From Sacculina carcini (taxonomy: Eukaryota; Arthropoda; Thecostraca; Sacculinidae): a DNA stretch of 64,000 nucleotides. The notes beneath the pieces were generated by a model. It did no database searches and was not told the origin of the DNA. It saw only the letters and a list, made by a program, of their open reading frames with translations. Each line of letters starts with the position of its first letter. The first letter of the stretch is position 1. Positions 1 through 11,512 of this stretch are shown piece by piece. The stretch spans positions 2,634,501 to 2,698,500 of the forward strand of contig OU696577.1 in the NCBI GenBank assembly GCA_916048095.2, read 5' to 3'. The position numbers and the translations under genes were made by a program.

Positions 1-340
1 AGTGTTGTAAATATGTATACGCGTTTTGTAAATATTATTGCTTGCAGTAAAAAAACACACACGTATTTGGATGAGATATATTATTGTACCAATTTTTCAG
101 TCAAAATATATATTTTACGAAATAATATTACTATTAATATATATTTGGTATATTAATAAATATATTTATTTCTACGATATATTATTTATTTCTATTTCTC
201 GTATGTTGCTATTAAAATACGTTATAATTTATATATATATAGGGAATATTAGTATATTATATATTATTATATTCGACAGAGTTGAATAATATTTCAATTA
301 GACATCCAATAAGAAATGAGAGAAATTATATTTTTTGAAG

Positions 341-366
341 ATGCATGCCATTTTTTTGGCATGCAT
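341..366. repeat. Perfect 10-bp inverted repeat (hairpin)
   Basis: The arm ATGCATGCCA at 341-350 is answered by its exact reverse complement at 357-366, with a six-T loop. It sits in AT-rich non-coding DNA. The T-rich loop and lack of a following T run give no clear terminator or regulatory reading, so I report it only as a structural element. Confidence 0.7.
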
Positions 367-1435
367 GATTCTTTGCAACATTCAATCGAACACCGTGATT
401 ATACACCTTGAGTTTTTATAAATCAAATACATCTTAGGCGGGCTAAAGTTTATGTGCGTGTAAGCAACCACTCTGTGTGTGTGTGTAGGTGCATGTGTGT
501 TTGTGTGCATGCTGCTATGTTGAACGACAAAATGCGGTGTATGAGCCAATTTGGTAGATGCCAGAGCTCTCTTGAGATTGGCAACTCTTGACTCTATTGG
601 CTGGCAGCGCTGGAACAAGCAGCGTCGCCAAACTTGCACCACGATTGACTCAAGTGCGGCATATCAGCAGGAGAAAGAGAGAGAGAGAGAGAGGGGATGA
701 AAACGGTGAATCGGCAAATATTCTTCTTCTTGCCATATCCAATATCAGCGAAGCATGGAATTAAAAAAAACCCAGTTCAAACGAACTTTACGCTCGAATT
801 TTTGCTGATGGTCACTATACAAGTACCGGTTAGGACTTCAAGCAGTGCAGCGAACGCTGACTGAAGAAATCTCAACAAGAACGTCATGTTAGCGGTTACA
901 CATCCCGGCCAATAAGTGATTCCTACGCACTCTTTGATCGTGACCAAATGCTGTCTCTATTAGGTGTATTTCAAAGCAGCCTGTATTCAAGTTATTAGCG
1001 GTATAAATATATTATGCTATTCCGAGCTAGCGAAGCTGAAATTCAACACGACATCCACGTCAAAAGGTAAGGTTTTTCTGGTGAAATCTGATCTATGCAT
1101 AAGCTCGGTACATTCACTACACATATCTGGTAAGCTGTGTGTGTAGAGTACGTATTATATATCTTTAAATCTCCGTATGTATACATTTGGTATTAATCAT
1201 GGGTCCTTCTCCACGAGGCTGTAATTGAGTAGTCCCTTAGTAAAACTGACTGAATTCCTAGATTTTAGAGGCAGCTTCAGTGCTGTTAACAACTTTCAAA
1301 TATTAATTTTGTACACAAAGCAAAAAGTCAAAAAATTTAAAAAAAGAAGGGAGCAAGCAGGTATTTTTACAGATCATTACATAAATTAATTATAAACATC
1401 TCACATCCTGGATAAAAAGGGGAGAACCCAGAGCT

Positions 1436-1460
1436 TCTACTTCGTCTAGATCCGCCTCTG
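1436..1460. mobile_element. Solo right end of a hAT-type MITE
   Basis: The reverse complement reads CAGAGGCGGATCTAGA, close to the terminal motif CAGTGGCGGATCCAGAG of the hAT MITEs elsewhere in this window. A matching left end with a duplicated 8-bp flank was not found. This is probably a truncated or heavily diverged copy. Confidence 0.35.
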
Positions 1461-1723
1461 GTTACAACAATCAATCTTGCATTTTTTCATACGCGACGTT
1501 ATATATAACACGTACTGTCATATGCGCACTTCTATATCACGCATAATGTTATATGCAGTCATTACTGCTGTGAGTAACCCGTTGAGTCATCACCACACTG
1601 CAGTCAAGGAATTCCGCCGTTGATAAGCCGGGACAAATTGAGCCACTTTTCCAGTGGCTCCCAACTATAATGAGTCATCAATGCTTGTTGCGTCTCGTCA
1701 AGGTGGCATTATGTAGCATAAGA

Positions 1724-1757
<34 letters not shown>

Positions 1758-1767
1758 ACATACATAT
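1724..1767. repeat. (CA)n microsatellite
   Basis: An uninterrupted CA run that passes into CATACACA variants at its right end. Open frames across it on both strands are repeat artefacts. Confidence 0.9.
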
Positions 1768-2174
1768 ACGTTGGCATTTGCCTCTGGGTGATTGGACCAA
1801 TTAGCGATAGATATCGAGTGATCATTAGTCGTGTGTTTACGAGTCGTGACAGCCTGTCCCATGGCCAGTGTCCGACAAGGTCTATCAAATATGATTCTAT
1901 CAACTCTGGTGTCCATAATATACTGATTGCGTATTTTAGCAATATAATCCGAAAATTGTAAATACGCAGATAAAAAAACGTACCATAACCGAAATATGTC
2001 ACATGGGGAAGACTCAAGAAACACCACCTACATATTTCAGGTCCAGCTTGTATGACATCTGTATACAAGATTTACATAATGAATCATATAAGCTCATACA
2101 TGTGCCTCTTTGAAAATATCTGGATCCACTACTATCTATCCTTGTGTGGTGATTGTTGAATTTAATCTTTTTTT

Positions 2175-2490
2175 GGACTCTGTGGTGTAGTGGTAGTACA
2201 TCCGCCTCACAAGCGTGAGGTCCGTGGTTCTTACCCCGGCGGAGGATACTTTCTTTGGGCAAATTTTATCATCCAACAGTCCCTATCCACCAAGCAGTAA
2301 ATGGTACCAAATATCACTTAAGTGTTATGCCATACATTCTGAATAGGTGTCCCTCTCTAATACGTCTTCCGTCCTTGCGTCGCCATAGCGTAGAGAGGGT
2401 CGGCTCTGAGGTGACAGCGAGCTGCACGGGACACACCTGCGTGTTCATAAGCTTCGGTTTCATCCTTTGTAGCAGCTGTCACTTAGGCCT
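2175..2490 (+). mobile_element. tRNA-derived SINE-like unit (tRNA-Val-like head)
   Basis: The head at about 2175-2246 has a good RNA polymerase III box A (TGGTGTAGTGG, 2183-2193) and a degraded box B (GGTTCTTACC, 2226-2235) at tRNA-like spacing. The arrangement resembles tRNA-Val with CAC in the anticodon region, but the anticodon stem is mispaired and the T loop is altered, so this is not a functional tRNA. Downstream, 2286-2309 carries a TCCACCAAGCAGTAAATGG core that, from memory, resembles a body segment of several invertebrate SINEs. The 3' boundary is uncertain. A tRNA pseudogene with unrelated flank is the alternative. Confidence 0.55.
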
Positions 2491-3320
2491 TTAACATTAA
2501 CCTCTAACCCAGGGGTTCTTAACCTGCTTGTGGCATTCATTGAAATGAGCTGGTTTGCGTGTGCGTGTGTGTATGTGTCTGGGCAATGCGTGGTGAATGT
2601 ACTCACATTGGGTTGGTGGCGTTCCAGTAGACGAGGATGCGACGACACCAGCAGTCTCGAGCTACCAAGTCAACCAGCACCAGCAGACGGGCCAGGAACA
2701 ACGACACGCGCATTCTGCCGTCTGGAGAGAACAAACATACACACACATAGCACTTTTCAATACCGAGTTCAATCGTCCTATATGTAGTGTTATCATTGTT
2801 TGTATGTTTGAGTGTTGTGTCTGTGGCGTTGTATGTCTGCGTGCCTGTTTGTGAGCGCGCGTGTGTGTGTGTGTGTATACATGACGCTGAGATATATACA
2901 CCTATGTGAGTATGTATGCAAATATAACTAAGGTCAAGTGTGATTTACTCCGCCAATCAAATACATGCACGACACACAAACATATAAACAATATAATACT
3001 ACAATATCAGACTAGTCGAAACAGAAATATGAGGTCACTAAATATGCGGTAATTATTAAGTTATGTGAGACTATGAAATATTATTCGACGACGGTTTGTC
3101 CAGTTGGTTTGACACTTCAAACGCTGAGGGAAAATAATTCCATCAGACGCAGTAGCAAAATGTTGCAGCGAATTTCCGCACCAATTCGTCACAGCTAGTG
3201 TCTGCAATACGAGCACGTCTAACAAGACGAGTTTTCAATAACCAAATACAATTTGAGCAAGTGGACCGAGTGAGTGACCCAGGGGAGTCGGCTCGGACAA
3301 ATTCACGGCGACCGGTGGCC

Positions 3321-3322
3321 CA

Positions 3323-3374
<52 letters not shown>
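3321..3374. repeat. (CA)n microsatellite
   Basis: Roughly 24 near-perfect CA units after an initial CACAAACACA. The overlapping frames on both strands encode only HT or CV repeats plus unrelated flank. Confidence 0.9.
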
Positions 3375-3376
<2 letters not shown>

Positions 3377-4113
3377 CGTGCAGAAAGTTTAATTCACTCG
3401 ACGCAAATCGTAAAAACGACCAACTTTGCGTGACAGGCTTACGGCGGCCACCTCTTTCGTATCGAGTCGGGATAGCGTCGTCACTTGGAACGCTAACTAC
3501 TTCCGTCACGCTCCAGTTTTATTCAACGAGTAGCTTGGTTGGTTGGGAATAAATCGGCGACAACCTTCCAGGCGTTCACTTCAGGAGGATGGTAAATATA
3601 TTTATCTAAAAGTACACAAGTTCGCTGGAGGGGTTTACACACCAGCTTAAAGAAATTCATATAAATACGCTCTTCATGGCGACGAGGTGGTTGAAACGAT
3701 GAATATATAATTGTTAGTGCAATACCATCTACTCCATACACAGTTAGAGTCTAGCGCAAGCAAGCAATGTTGGATAATTTTATTAGTATGCATTTATTAG
3801 TATACCGTCCTGAGGAGCCCATTCGGACATTTTCAGAGTTGAAAATCCGACGTGTTACAGATACGCAATACAAGGGCAATTTATCATTATCCGCCGCAGG
3901 CATATCCGGTTTGCATATTTCATGATTGCATGCAGCATGTCCAGTTATTGCCTCTGCTCATCGCATATTTGGCTAATCAATGAGGTGTGGTTGGTTTTTG
4001 TGTCACCGCTTTCCTGAAACACCGTCCGGTTCAGTTAAAGAAACATGAATAAATTGACCAACTTTCTGACGCGACCCGCGATGCTTTGATTAACACAGCT
4101 AATTACAAGCATC

Positions 4114-4116
4114 ACG

Positions 4117-4157
<41 letters not shown>
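4114..4157. repeat. (CA)n microsatellite
   Basis: Short CA array with one CATA interruption near its left end. Confidence 0.9.
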
Positions 4158-4160
<3 letters not shown>

Positions 4161-6340
4161 TAATCTTTGGCTTGTGCGCTTAGCTGGGATTGGCAAAGTT
4201 TTCAATTAGGACAGCGCTATGATGAAATAACTATCAACGTAGAAAGGTGCTCGGACCAGTATTCAGTAAGTCGATGTACTATCAACACACGCTGTCGTCG
4301 AGTGTTCCTAGTAGAACTTCAGTGGCTCCTCTGTACACTGGCGTACAATTTCGTGTACAGGCGCCTACACCTCATCGTGTGTTTGAACATTTAGTGACAT
4401 CGATGTTTGAGGTCCAAGATATCAAGTTGGACAGGACCGAGGCATCAAGTTAGACAGATTTAAGTTATGAAGTTAGGCAGGTCCAAGATATCAAGTTGGA
4501 TATCGCAGATTACATTATGCCCGGCGCTTGTCAACACTTTGGGAAACTGTGCCGCAAAAGCTAATTAGAACCGCAACTGCTCGATTTCTGGTGAAACAGG
4601 CACTCAACAGGCACAACCTGCACGTTCACATACACACACGCATGCACTTTAGTCCAAGCTGAAAAAGATGTGCTAGGAAAATGAAATCTATGTGTTAACG
4701 TATTCCTACCTCCTGAATAATTTTAATGGTTTTAAAAAACATGACTATAAAGGCATATTTCATAATTTATGCATACATTATGCATTTTCATCACATATTT
4801 TCTGTGGTTGGTAAAATAACATCAAAGAGGCGTTTTTAGATTAGCCATTAACTGATTAGTGTTGTCTGATGATTGTAGAGAAGTCCGCGGTATAACATAA
4901 TTCATTCGTTCAGCTCCGATGCAATTTCTCACAGAGCATTGCATATTCGTCCGTGCCAACACGCGGAAAATATGGACTAATCGCATCAAACAGATAGGCC
5001 TCAATAAAACTGATGCCATAACACTGTCGAATGCTTAAATAACAGGACAAAAAGTACAAATATAAGATTACGTGCTTGAGCACTGCAGGGCAAAGCCTCG
5101 CGGTCCCGGCTGACCAACCGCAGGTCCGGCCGCCACACACGGGTCATCTCGCAGTCACGGCCAGCACAGAAAATTGCACTGATGTGTACACACGAAACTC
5201 GTCATACGGTAATTAGGCTGTACCTCTGAGAAACCAGCCCAACCGTTTCACTTAAACATAAAATAAAACTCCAAACCACTTGTGTATAAAACGCGCATTT
5301 AGGCACCCGCCTAGGAGGCGGACTTCCGATTGTAAACAGAGTACACTACACCGGCTAAACACGCCGAATGGCCGCCTCTTCATAGGAAGTCGCAATCAAA
5401 GCGAGCAGAGAACAACCTCAAGACTGAGCGTGTTTAAGTCCGTGGCTTATGACGATTAACCCTGGCGACGTGTAATCTAAATGCATCCCTCGTTGGCACA
5501 TATTCACAATTTGCGCTCAATTAGCTCACGACACAGCTGTCCATTCTCGTCTGGCAATGCAGGCACCTACACGCAAGCCTCACCTCACGCGCTCATATGA
5601 GCCATTCTCACAATATCGAGCCCGGACGATCCCGAGAGACCAGAAGACGACAACGGTAGAATTGTGTCTATTTTGACGCTGGGGATCATCGTTCGCTACT
5701 GCAAAACCTCAAGACCACGTCGATGCAAGCCTACATAGTCAACTATACACATGTACACTTACAAGTATGCATAAATTCAGGTCACAATCATATATCGCAA
5801 GATTCAAAAGAACTGTGCACAAAAAGACGTAATATGTACGTTCAATTTGACTTATCCTGCTATATGACGCTATATCCTGCTATATAATATGACGTTCGAT
5901 TTATCCTGCTTTCATTTGTGATGTATGTGAAACTTTATGCTGCAGGTGATTTCCATGGTTGCAGTTTAATTCTAACACGCAGAGACTTAATAATTAAAAA
6001 ATACATTATTTTAATAAAACAATATGTAGCTGCTATGCTATCAAACCAAGCACATTTTCCTTCACGTTGTCCAGACTGCTGTTTCAGAATGACTGTGCAC
6101 ATTCATTAGACAAATTCAAACATTATGCATCAGCTTACTGGACAACTCCCAAACTCATCATAGGATTGTCGCAAACTCAATGAAAATCAACTACACGCAC
6201 TCAAACATTTGCGTGTGTGTGTGTGTGTATGTCTGTGTGTACTCACATATTTGTAACGAGAGGAAATGTGAGTACGTATGTGGGTGCGTGTGCAAATTCA
6301 CGTACACACATACATACATGCTGATCCACTTAAATACAAA

Positions 6341-6352
6341 CACCAACACACA

Positions 6353-6385
<33 letters not shown>

Positions 6386-6397
6386 TACACATACACA
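6341..6397. repeat. (CA)n microsatellite
   Basis: CA array about 100 bp downstream of a TG array at 6211-6241. The pair is convergent in sequence and explains the long low-complexity open frames on both strands here. Confidence 0.9.
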
Positions 6398-6817
6398 AAT
6401 GCTCGTGGTCACATGTGACATCACAGCAAACCGACAAACAATGACAAATTTCCCTATTGTCTTATCTACCCTCTGTTTTGTCTGTAGAGCTTCTGTTGGG
6501 CGCTCATCCATAAGGGCTGCACGCGCAGAGCATGTAATAATGCCAAGGGAAGCCTTCTGTCCATGGGGTTACAGCAGGCACACACACGTGTCCCTCAATA
6601 GGAAGCCCTAGTGTCTATCAGTCGATCAGTGCTGGTCTGAATTGATTGACTGCCAGCTTTAGGAAATATATTCTATTTATATTTGCCTACATTGATAACT
6701 GACAAGCTATGACAATAATATACAGGCGAAATTTTGCGCACACAATGATAAAAAATGTATGAAAAACCGAAAGAAATCGCATGTAGACAGGTTTTGCAAT
6801 GTATGAATATCCATACA

Positions 6818-6892
6818 GGATTTTCATAAAGGATTTTCATAAAGGATTTTCATGAAGGATTTTCATAAAGGATTTTCATAAAGGATTTTCAA
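6818..6892. repeat. 13-bp tandem repeat, about 5.5 copies
   Basis: The unit GGATTTTCATAAA is repeated head to tail with one AAA to GAA change in the third copy. No reading frame runs through it. Confidence 0.9.
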
Positions 6893-7042
6893 CCGAAATT
6901 TACATGTGCATTTACCACAATTGGCCGTATATCAACTGTGAGCGCAGCTTATAGAAGAAGCATTTACTTCGTTTGTTGGGATGTGTACAAGTAGATCATC
7001 TTTCTAAAGTACTTGTTTTCAGTAAAATTTACATAAATTTCA

Positions 7043-7108
7043 CTGTCGGACATATACTCCTTTAAGGAAGGAGTCTAAAGTCTCCTTAAAGGAGTATATG
7101 CTGTCGGA
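7043..7108. mobile_element. 50-bp near-palindromic mini-element with 8-bp flanking duplication
   Basis: A 50-bp unit (7051-7100) begins CATATACTCC and ends with the exact inverse. The outer 18 bases of each end are perfectly complementary, leaving a short central loop. It is bounded by the identical 8-mer CTGTCGGA at 7043-7050 and 7101-7108. An 8-bp direct repeat and CA...TG termini fit a hAT-type insertion, but the unit is far smaller than normal MITEs. A foldback remnant or a chance hairpin with direct repeats remains possible. Confidence 0.6.
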
Positions 7109-7282
7109 TCATAATTTGAAAACGTAATGAATAATTTCGTCTAATAAAAGGTTTCAGAATCATTAATTAGTAACACTTGAAACACATGCTGCATTTGAAA
7201 GTTCCACTACAAAACGACGTCGATCAAATCAAGCATATGACAGCTAATTGTCCAGCTGTTTTGCTTGATGAAACATGCCAAT

Positions 7283-7447
7283 CAGTGGCGGTGTCAGGAT
7301 GGATGGCCTGGAGGAGCTGAAAACCCCCAAATTTGCCAATATTCCTCCGAGCCCTCATGAACCATGTCCATGAAAATTTCTACTGAGGCCCCCGCATTGT
7401 TTTCTACAGTCCCTTCCCCCAGATGACAAATCCTGGCGCCGCCACTG
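7283..7447. mobile_element. hAT-type MITE, 165 bp (family B)
   Basis: The left end CAGTGGCGGTGTCAGGAT matches the reverse complement of the right end (CAGTGGCGGCGCCAGGAT) at almost every base. The flanks ATGCCAAT (7275-7282) and ATGTCTAT (7448-7455) agree at 6 of 8 positions, as expected for an old 8-bp hAT target duplication. The interior is C-rich and has no transposase frame, so the element is non-autonomous. A related right end lies at 58496-58515. Confidence 0.75.
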
Positions 7448-8340
7448 ATGTCTATCCTAGTCGAACAATCCAGCTCAGTCATCTGTTTTAATTGCCAGTG
7501 ACGCCGGCGAATATCAAACTTAATTGCGCCAATTATTCACGCGATTAGACTGTGACAACTGTTGGCGCTCGTGGTGCGTTTGTTATACTGACTGCTTCTT
7601 GAGGTCTATTCCAAACAATGTAGGGTGACAAGAGTATAGCGTTCGAGGAAGAGAAATTAAGAGACAGGGTGGAAGCCGCTTAGTGTTCATAAAAGCTCCA
7701 TATCGTAGAGGCTAGATTAAAATAAAAATCACCGGATTATGACTGAAATTTACTAATTAAAAATACAATATTCAAATAACTGTCTCTCGTGACAATGCTC
7801 TGATTTATGTTTCACTTCGGTATTTTTATTCACAAAATGTATGTTTTCTGAATAAAGTAGATTTAACTACCTAGCTTAGAGGTATTTTCGTTCAATTTAA
7901 GCTCAACTTTGTCAGCGCAGTTTTTAGGAATATTTTTTCGCACACCAAACGGTCACATTGCCGATGAGCAATATCGAATTTGCATGCGCTCAGCGAGCAT
8001 CTTTCAAGTGCAACACACTATTCATCGACAAAGTGCATCGTATCGGTGTGTCTGACGCCAACTTGACCCAATGCAAATCCAGCCTCTCAAGCCGACTGAC
8101 AAACGGATTTAGCCAAATCTGCACAGCTACACCACTGGACATGCGTTTGACTGGCGTGTTCGAGCGAGAAAAAAGCGCCCATCTCTCGCTCGCTTCACCG
8201 GGGCACTTTGCATACGGCAGAACGCTTGTCGCTCCGATCACACGCAGAGAATGAAGGCGGCGAAAAAAACAGAAATAGCGGGAAAAAACGTGTGCTTATG
8301 CTAATTCTGACATATGTCTCGCTCTCTCTCTTTTTGCGTA

Positions 8341-8382
8341 TGTATGCGTGTGTGTGTGTGTGTGTGCGTGTGTGTGTGTGTT
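8341..8382. repeat. (TG)n microsatellite
   Basis: TG array with CG interruptions. A second, more interrupted TG array follows at 8570-8623. Confidence 0.9.
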
Positions 8383-9797
8383 ACAGTGGGGATGTGAATA
8401 ATCATCTTGGATGACAAGTATTTGTGCTGCACTGCGCTTTGTCACTCGTCTACACTTGGCCAGTTGCTTTGTGCCACTTCAAATCTTATATGCGTCCGTC
8501 TGTGTTGGTACAATGTCTGCATCTCGGCACAATTCATAAGTGCACGCATCATAAGCGACTGTATAATTTGGGTGTGTGTGAGTATGTATGTGTGTGTATG
8601 TGAGTGTGAGTGTGTGTGTGTGTGATGCAATACAGCCTCAATTGTTACAGTGAATTAATGCGATATATACATATTCAAATTGTTGTACTTCATCATAAGT
8701 ATATGTATCACAATTTAACTAACGAATTCTCCACCATTGTCATAAATTTGCAATATATCGCTCAAAAGCAACAAGTGAAGGCAGAAACTGACGTTTATTT
8801 CTGATGAAATTCCAATGCAATGCACCATTACATACCGTCCATAAATATTTAAGATATGAGGCACTTGAAAGGTTAAATTTGCACTCATGTGTACAAGCTG
8901 AAGTATAGTTAACCTTCCAGAAACTTGTAATTTGCAGCTTATATAATACAAAAATGACAAAATCAATCTTGCATTGATCAATATTGCACCGATTGCAGGG
9001 CAACGTTGTCGTACCTGTAGGCCGCTAATAATTGCTGGCATAGCTATACGACACTCATAAACCTGATGATATAATGAATATGCTTGCCATGACATATCGA
9101 TTTTAGTTACGATACACATGCTTATGTTAGTGTGTTCAATTTTCTGTAGGTCTCTGTTTGTGTATGGTCCACCTGTACTTCCTGATATATCCAATAATTA
9201 GGGCTGCCAGAAAAGTGAATAAATTCACCTTAAGATCACTGTTTTGATAAGCTACCTAAGACAATGTGAAAAAGTTATGTAAGATAATTATTAAAAAAAT
9301 GATTAGGTTATCAAAGCTGACATCTTCTGTTCTCATCTTTCCCTTCGAACATTGATAGACATTATCAAGGTCTCCTCATTCTCTTCTCTCGACCAGTGTT
9401 GTCAGGTTCAGTCTGATTAACCTTTCTTCATACGGCAAGTCATTGAGAAAATTAGTCAAATTAGTTTCCAGTGCTATTCAAGCACTCGTGACGGCAGCAG
9501 ACCACAACAGCATGCTCCAGTCCAGGCCGAATCATTGACACTATATATACTATATATACTATATATCTTTCTCGGCATGTCTTCGTCCATATAACAAAAA
9601 CCCATCCTATCTTTGTCAATGTTTGTGTCTGTATGTTTGCAGCTAAAAAACTGCAGCACGCGCCAAACTTTGTCTATTATCGTATTGTACACGACGCTGA
9701 ATGACTGATATTGGACAATACGTGGCGTGAAAGGACAAGTTTGCCAAGCCGGCTCATCGCTGGGAAGATCTCTATAGAAGAGACAATAACGACAAAA

Positions 9798-9865
9798 AAG
9801 ACAAGACAAAAACAGACAAGACAAAAACAGACAAGACAAAAACAGACAAGACAAAAACAAACAAG
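9798..9865. repeat. 15-bp tandem repeat, about 4.5 copies
   Basis: The unit ACAAGACAAAAACAG repeats head to tail with near-perfect identity. The minus-strand frame through it gives a CFLVCFLV-like peptide, which is a repeat artefact. Confidence 0.9.
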
Positions 9866-10007
9866 ATCGCACTCAATCTTGGCGGTTTGTAAATTTGCTG
9901 TTTTATTGCACAAGCCGGCGAGCAAAGAAATGCTACAAGGCAATTTACACTTCTGCTGGAGACAATGCAAGATATATTGCACGGTAAGCACACACAAAAT
10001 ATATACA

Positions 10008-10016
10008 GTGTGCATG

Positions 10017-10049
<33 letters not shown>

Positions 10050-10060
10050 GTATGTCAGTG
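10008..10060. repeat. (TG)n microsatellite
   Basis: TG array with occasional TATG and CGTG interruptions. Confidence 0.85.
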
Positions 10061-11262
10061 TGCGGAGATAAACGGTGTAGCACATTTGCACCATGATTGT
10101 GTCATCAGCCAACATACATGCAGACACACACGAACACACAAACATATATGCGCATATATACAGATAGACGTCATAGGAGTAACCTTCAACTAACCCTCGC
10201 TTCATATAGATTTGTATGTGCTTAACATTTCACGTGCTAATTGCTTGCTATAAAAATCTATTTGGATGACGGATGAGACAGTCCGTGCACAGTCCGTTTC
10301 CAGTGTGCTTGGTTGATTAAGTCGTTTAATAATTATCATTTAAGCTTTTTATATACATATACGGGATTTGTTTAGGGACTGCGGACAAATAAATGGAGCT
10401 TGATTCATTCATCTCTTTTAATTGTTCTTGGAGAACAGTGTTGGCAATCAGCAACCAAGTCTCTCCTGCTTCAAATCGTCTCAAAAGCCAACACACGTAC
10501 AAACGCTTATATTAATTAATTTCTTTCGCGACGATGTCATCTCAGCTCAACCGCATCAAAGCCGGAGCAAAATGCTCGTGTTTATCTGCTGTAGACGAGA
10601 GGAGTGCCTTTATATCAGAGTCACGTGCCACCACTGCCAATATCCGTCGCAATGCGCACCACATCACTAAATCCGTCTTTTATCAATGTTCGTAGTCCCC
10701 ATATCAGCCGTGATCTGTCTGTTATACGCACGTGTTGGTGTGTGTGCGTGTGCTCGGCGGGAGGGACAGCCAAAAGCAATCATTTCCGCGTGAAGAGCAG
10801 AGCGAACGATGAACAAGCTGATGTGGTGAGTTGTATTTACCGTACGGCACGCGTTCAGTACTTGTTCGCGGGCCTCATCTTAGATCTCTATCTTTTCCGT
10901 TGTCCTCCATCAGCTTGACTGCTTTGATGCTGTTCATCCTCTGTCTGAGACGCTCAAACGAGCGGCTGAGTGGAAAAGTTGGTCATAATTTTGTGAATTT
11001 CGCAGTGTTTCTGGAAATATTACTCTTAAACGTACCTTCTACTCCGCCTTTGTTGAAATTATCCTGTATTTTCAATAATATTCTAGCAGGACTGTTTGAG
11101 TGCTGTAAGGTTGCATGCATTGTAAACATTATCTGCAATTGTCAACGAAAATCCTACCAATTGTCAGGCATTTTTGTGAGCCCATGTTGTACCTGAGTTT
11201 GTCATATCAAGGACAATGTGTTGTTTGTGAATTCACAGCAGTCAAATACTATCGCGCTTTAT

Positions 11263-11512
11263 CAGTGGTCCCTAGCCTCTGGGGAATTTCCCACCGGTGT
11301 GGAATGGAGGGATTGTCAAGTGGGGAATTGAAGGTCGGACAGAACAGCAAATGTTCGTTTTTATCAACTAGAACTCCTTTGTTTTCGTCTCTTCCGGACA
11401 ATTAAATTTGGCAAAACGACTGAAATATTTTTGTTTCTCAGCGCTGTGGTAGAAATGAAGAATCGACTTATTGAGAAGCGGCGAAACAGAGAAAACTGTT
11501 TGCCGACTACTG
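11263..11512. mobile_element. hAT-type MITE, 250 bp (family D)
   Basis: Left end CAGTGGTCCCTAGCC and right end (reverse complement CAGTAGTCGGCAAAC) are imperfect terminal inverted repeats. The flanks CGCTTTAT (11255-11262) and GTCTTTAT (11513-11520) match at 6 of 8 bases. The interior shares segments such as TTGTCAAGTGGGGAAT and GTAGAAATGAAGA with the element at 57454-57709, so the two are one family. There is no transposase frame. Confidence 0.75.

Larger units (their letters stand above)
1..2174. other. AT-rich non-coding DNA with no recognisable gene
   Basis: The first 300 bases are extremely AT-rich, and the frame open there encodes a low-complexity I/Y/F-rich peptide that I treat as chance. 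A perfect 10-bp inverted repeat lies at 341-366, a short TG run near 473-506, a GA run at 672-694 and a CA array at 1724-1767. The end of a hAT-type repeat (TAGATCCGCCTCTG) is visible at 1446-1459. A GTAAGG string follows an open frame near 1067, but I found no convincing exon around it. Confidence 0.6.
2491..7042. other. Non-coding stretch with microsatellites and a 13-bp minisatellite
   Basis: No protein gene is recognisable. A lone hAT-like terminus (CAGGGGTTCTTAACC) begins at 2510, directly after the SINE-like unit, but I could not find its partner. Microsatellites occur at 3321-3374, 4114-4157, 6211-6241 and 6341-6397. A GC-rich patch at about 5090-5150 and a small hairpin near 5306 (CCGCCT paired with AGGCGG) are the only other structures noticed. 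A 13-bp tandem repeat lies at 6818-6892. Confidence 0.5.
7456..11262. other. Non-coding stretch, no recognisable gene
   Basis: The longest frame without low complexity in this stretch is a 159-codon minus-strand frame at 8715-9194. It matches no domain I know and a frame of this length is expected by chance in 64 kb. TG arrays lie at 8341-8382, 8570-8623 and 10008-10060, and a 15-bp tandem repeat at 9798-9865. The segment around 8070-8260 is richer in CpG but shows no exon signals. Confidence 0.5.

Noticed and set aside
2175-2246. Functional tRNA-Val gene
   Set aside because: The anticodon stem is mispaired, the T loop lacks GGTTCGA and the acceptor stem is poor. A tRNA-derived SINE or pseudogene fits better.
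8715-9194. 159-codon minus-strand frame with mixed composition
   Set aside because: It is the longest frame without low complexity, but one or a few of this length are expected by chance in 64 kb. It shows no known domain, no splice signals and no supporting neighbour.
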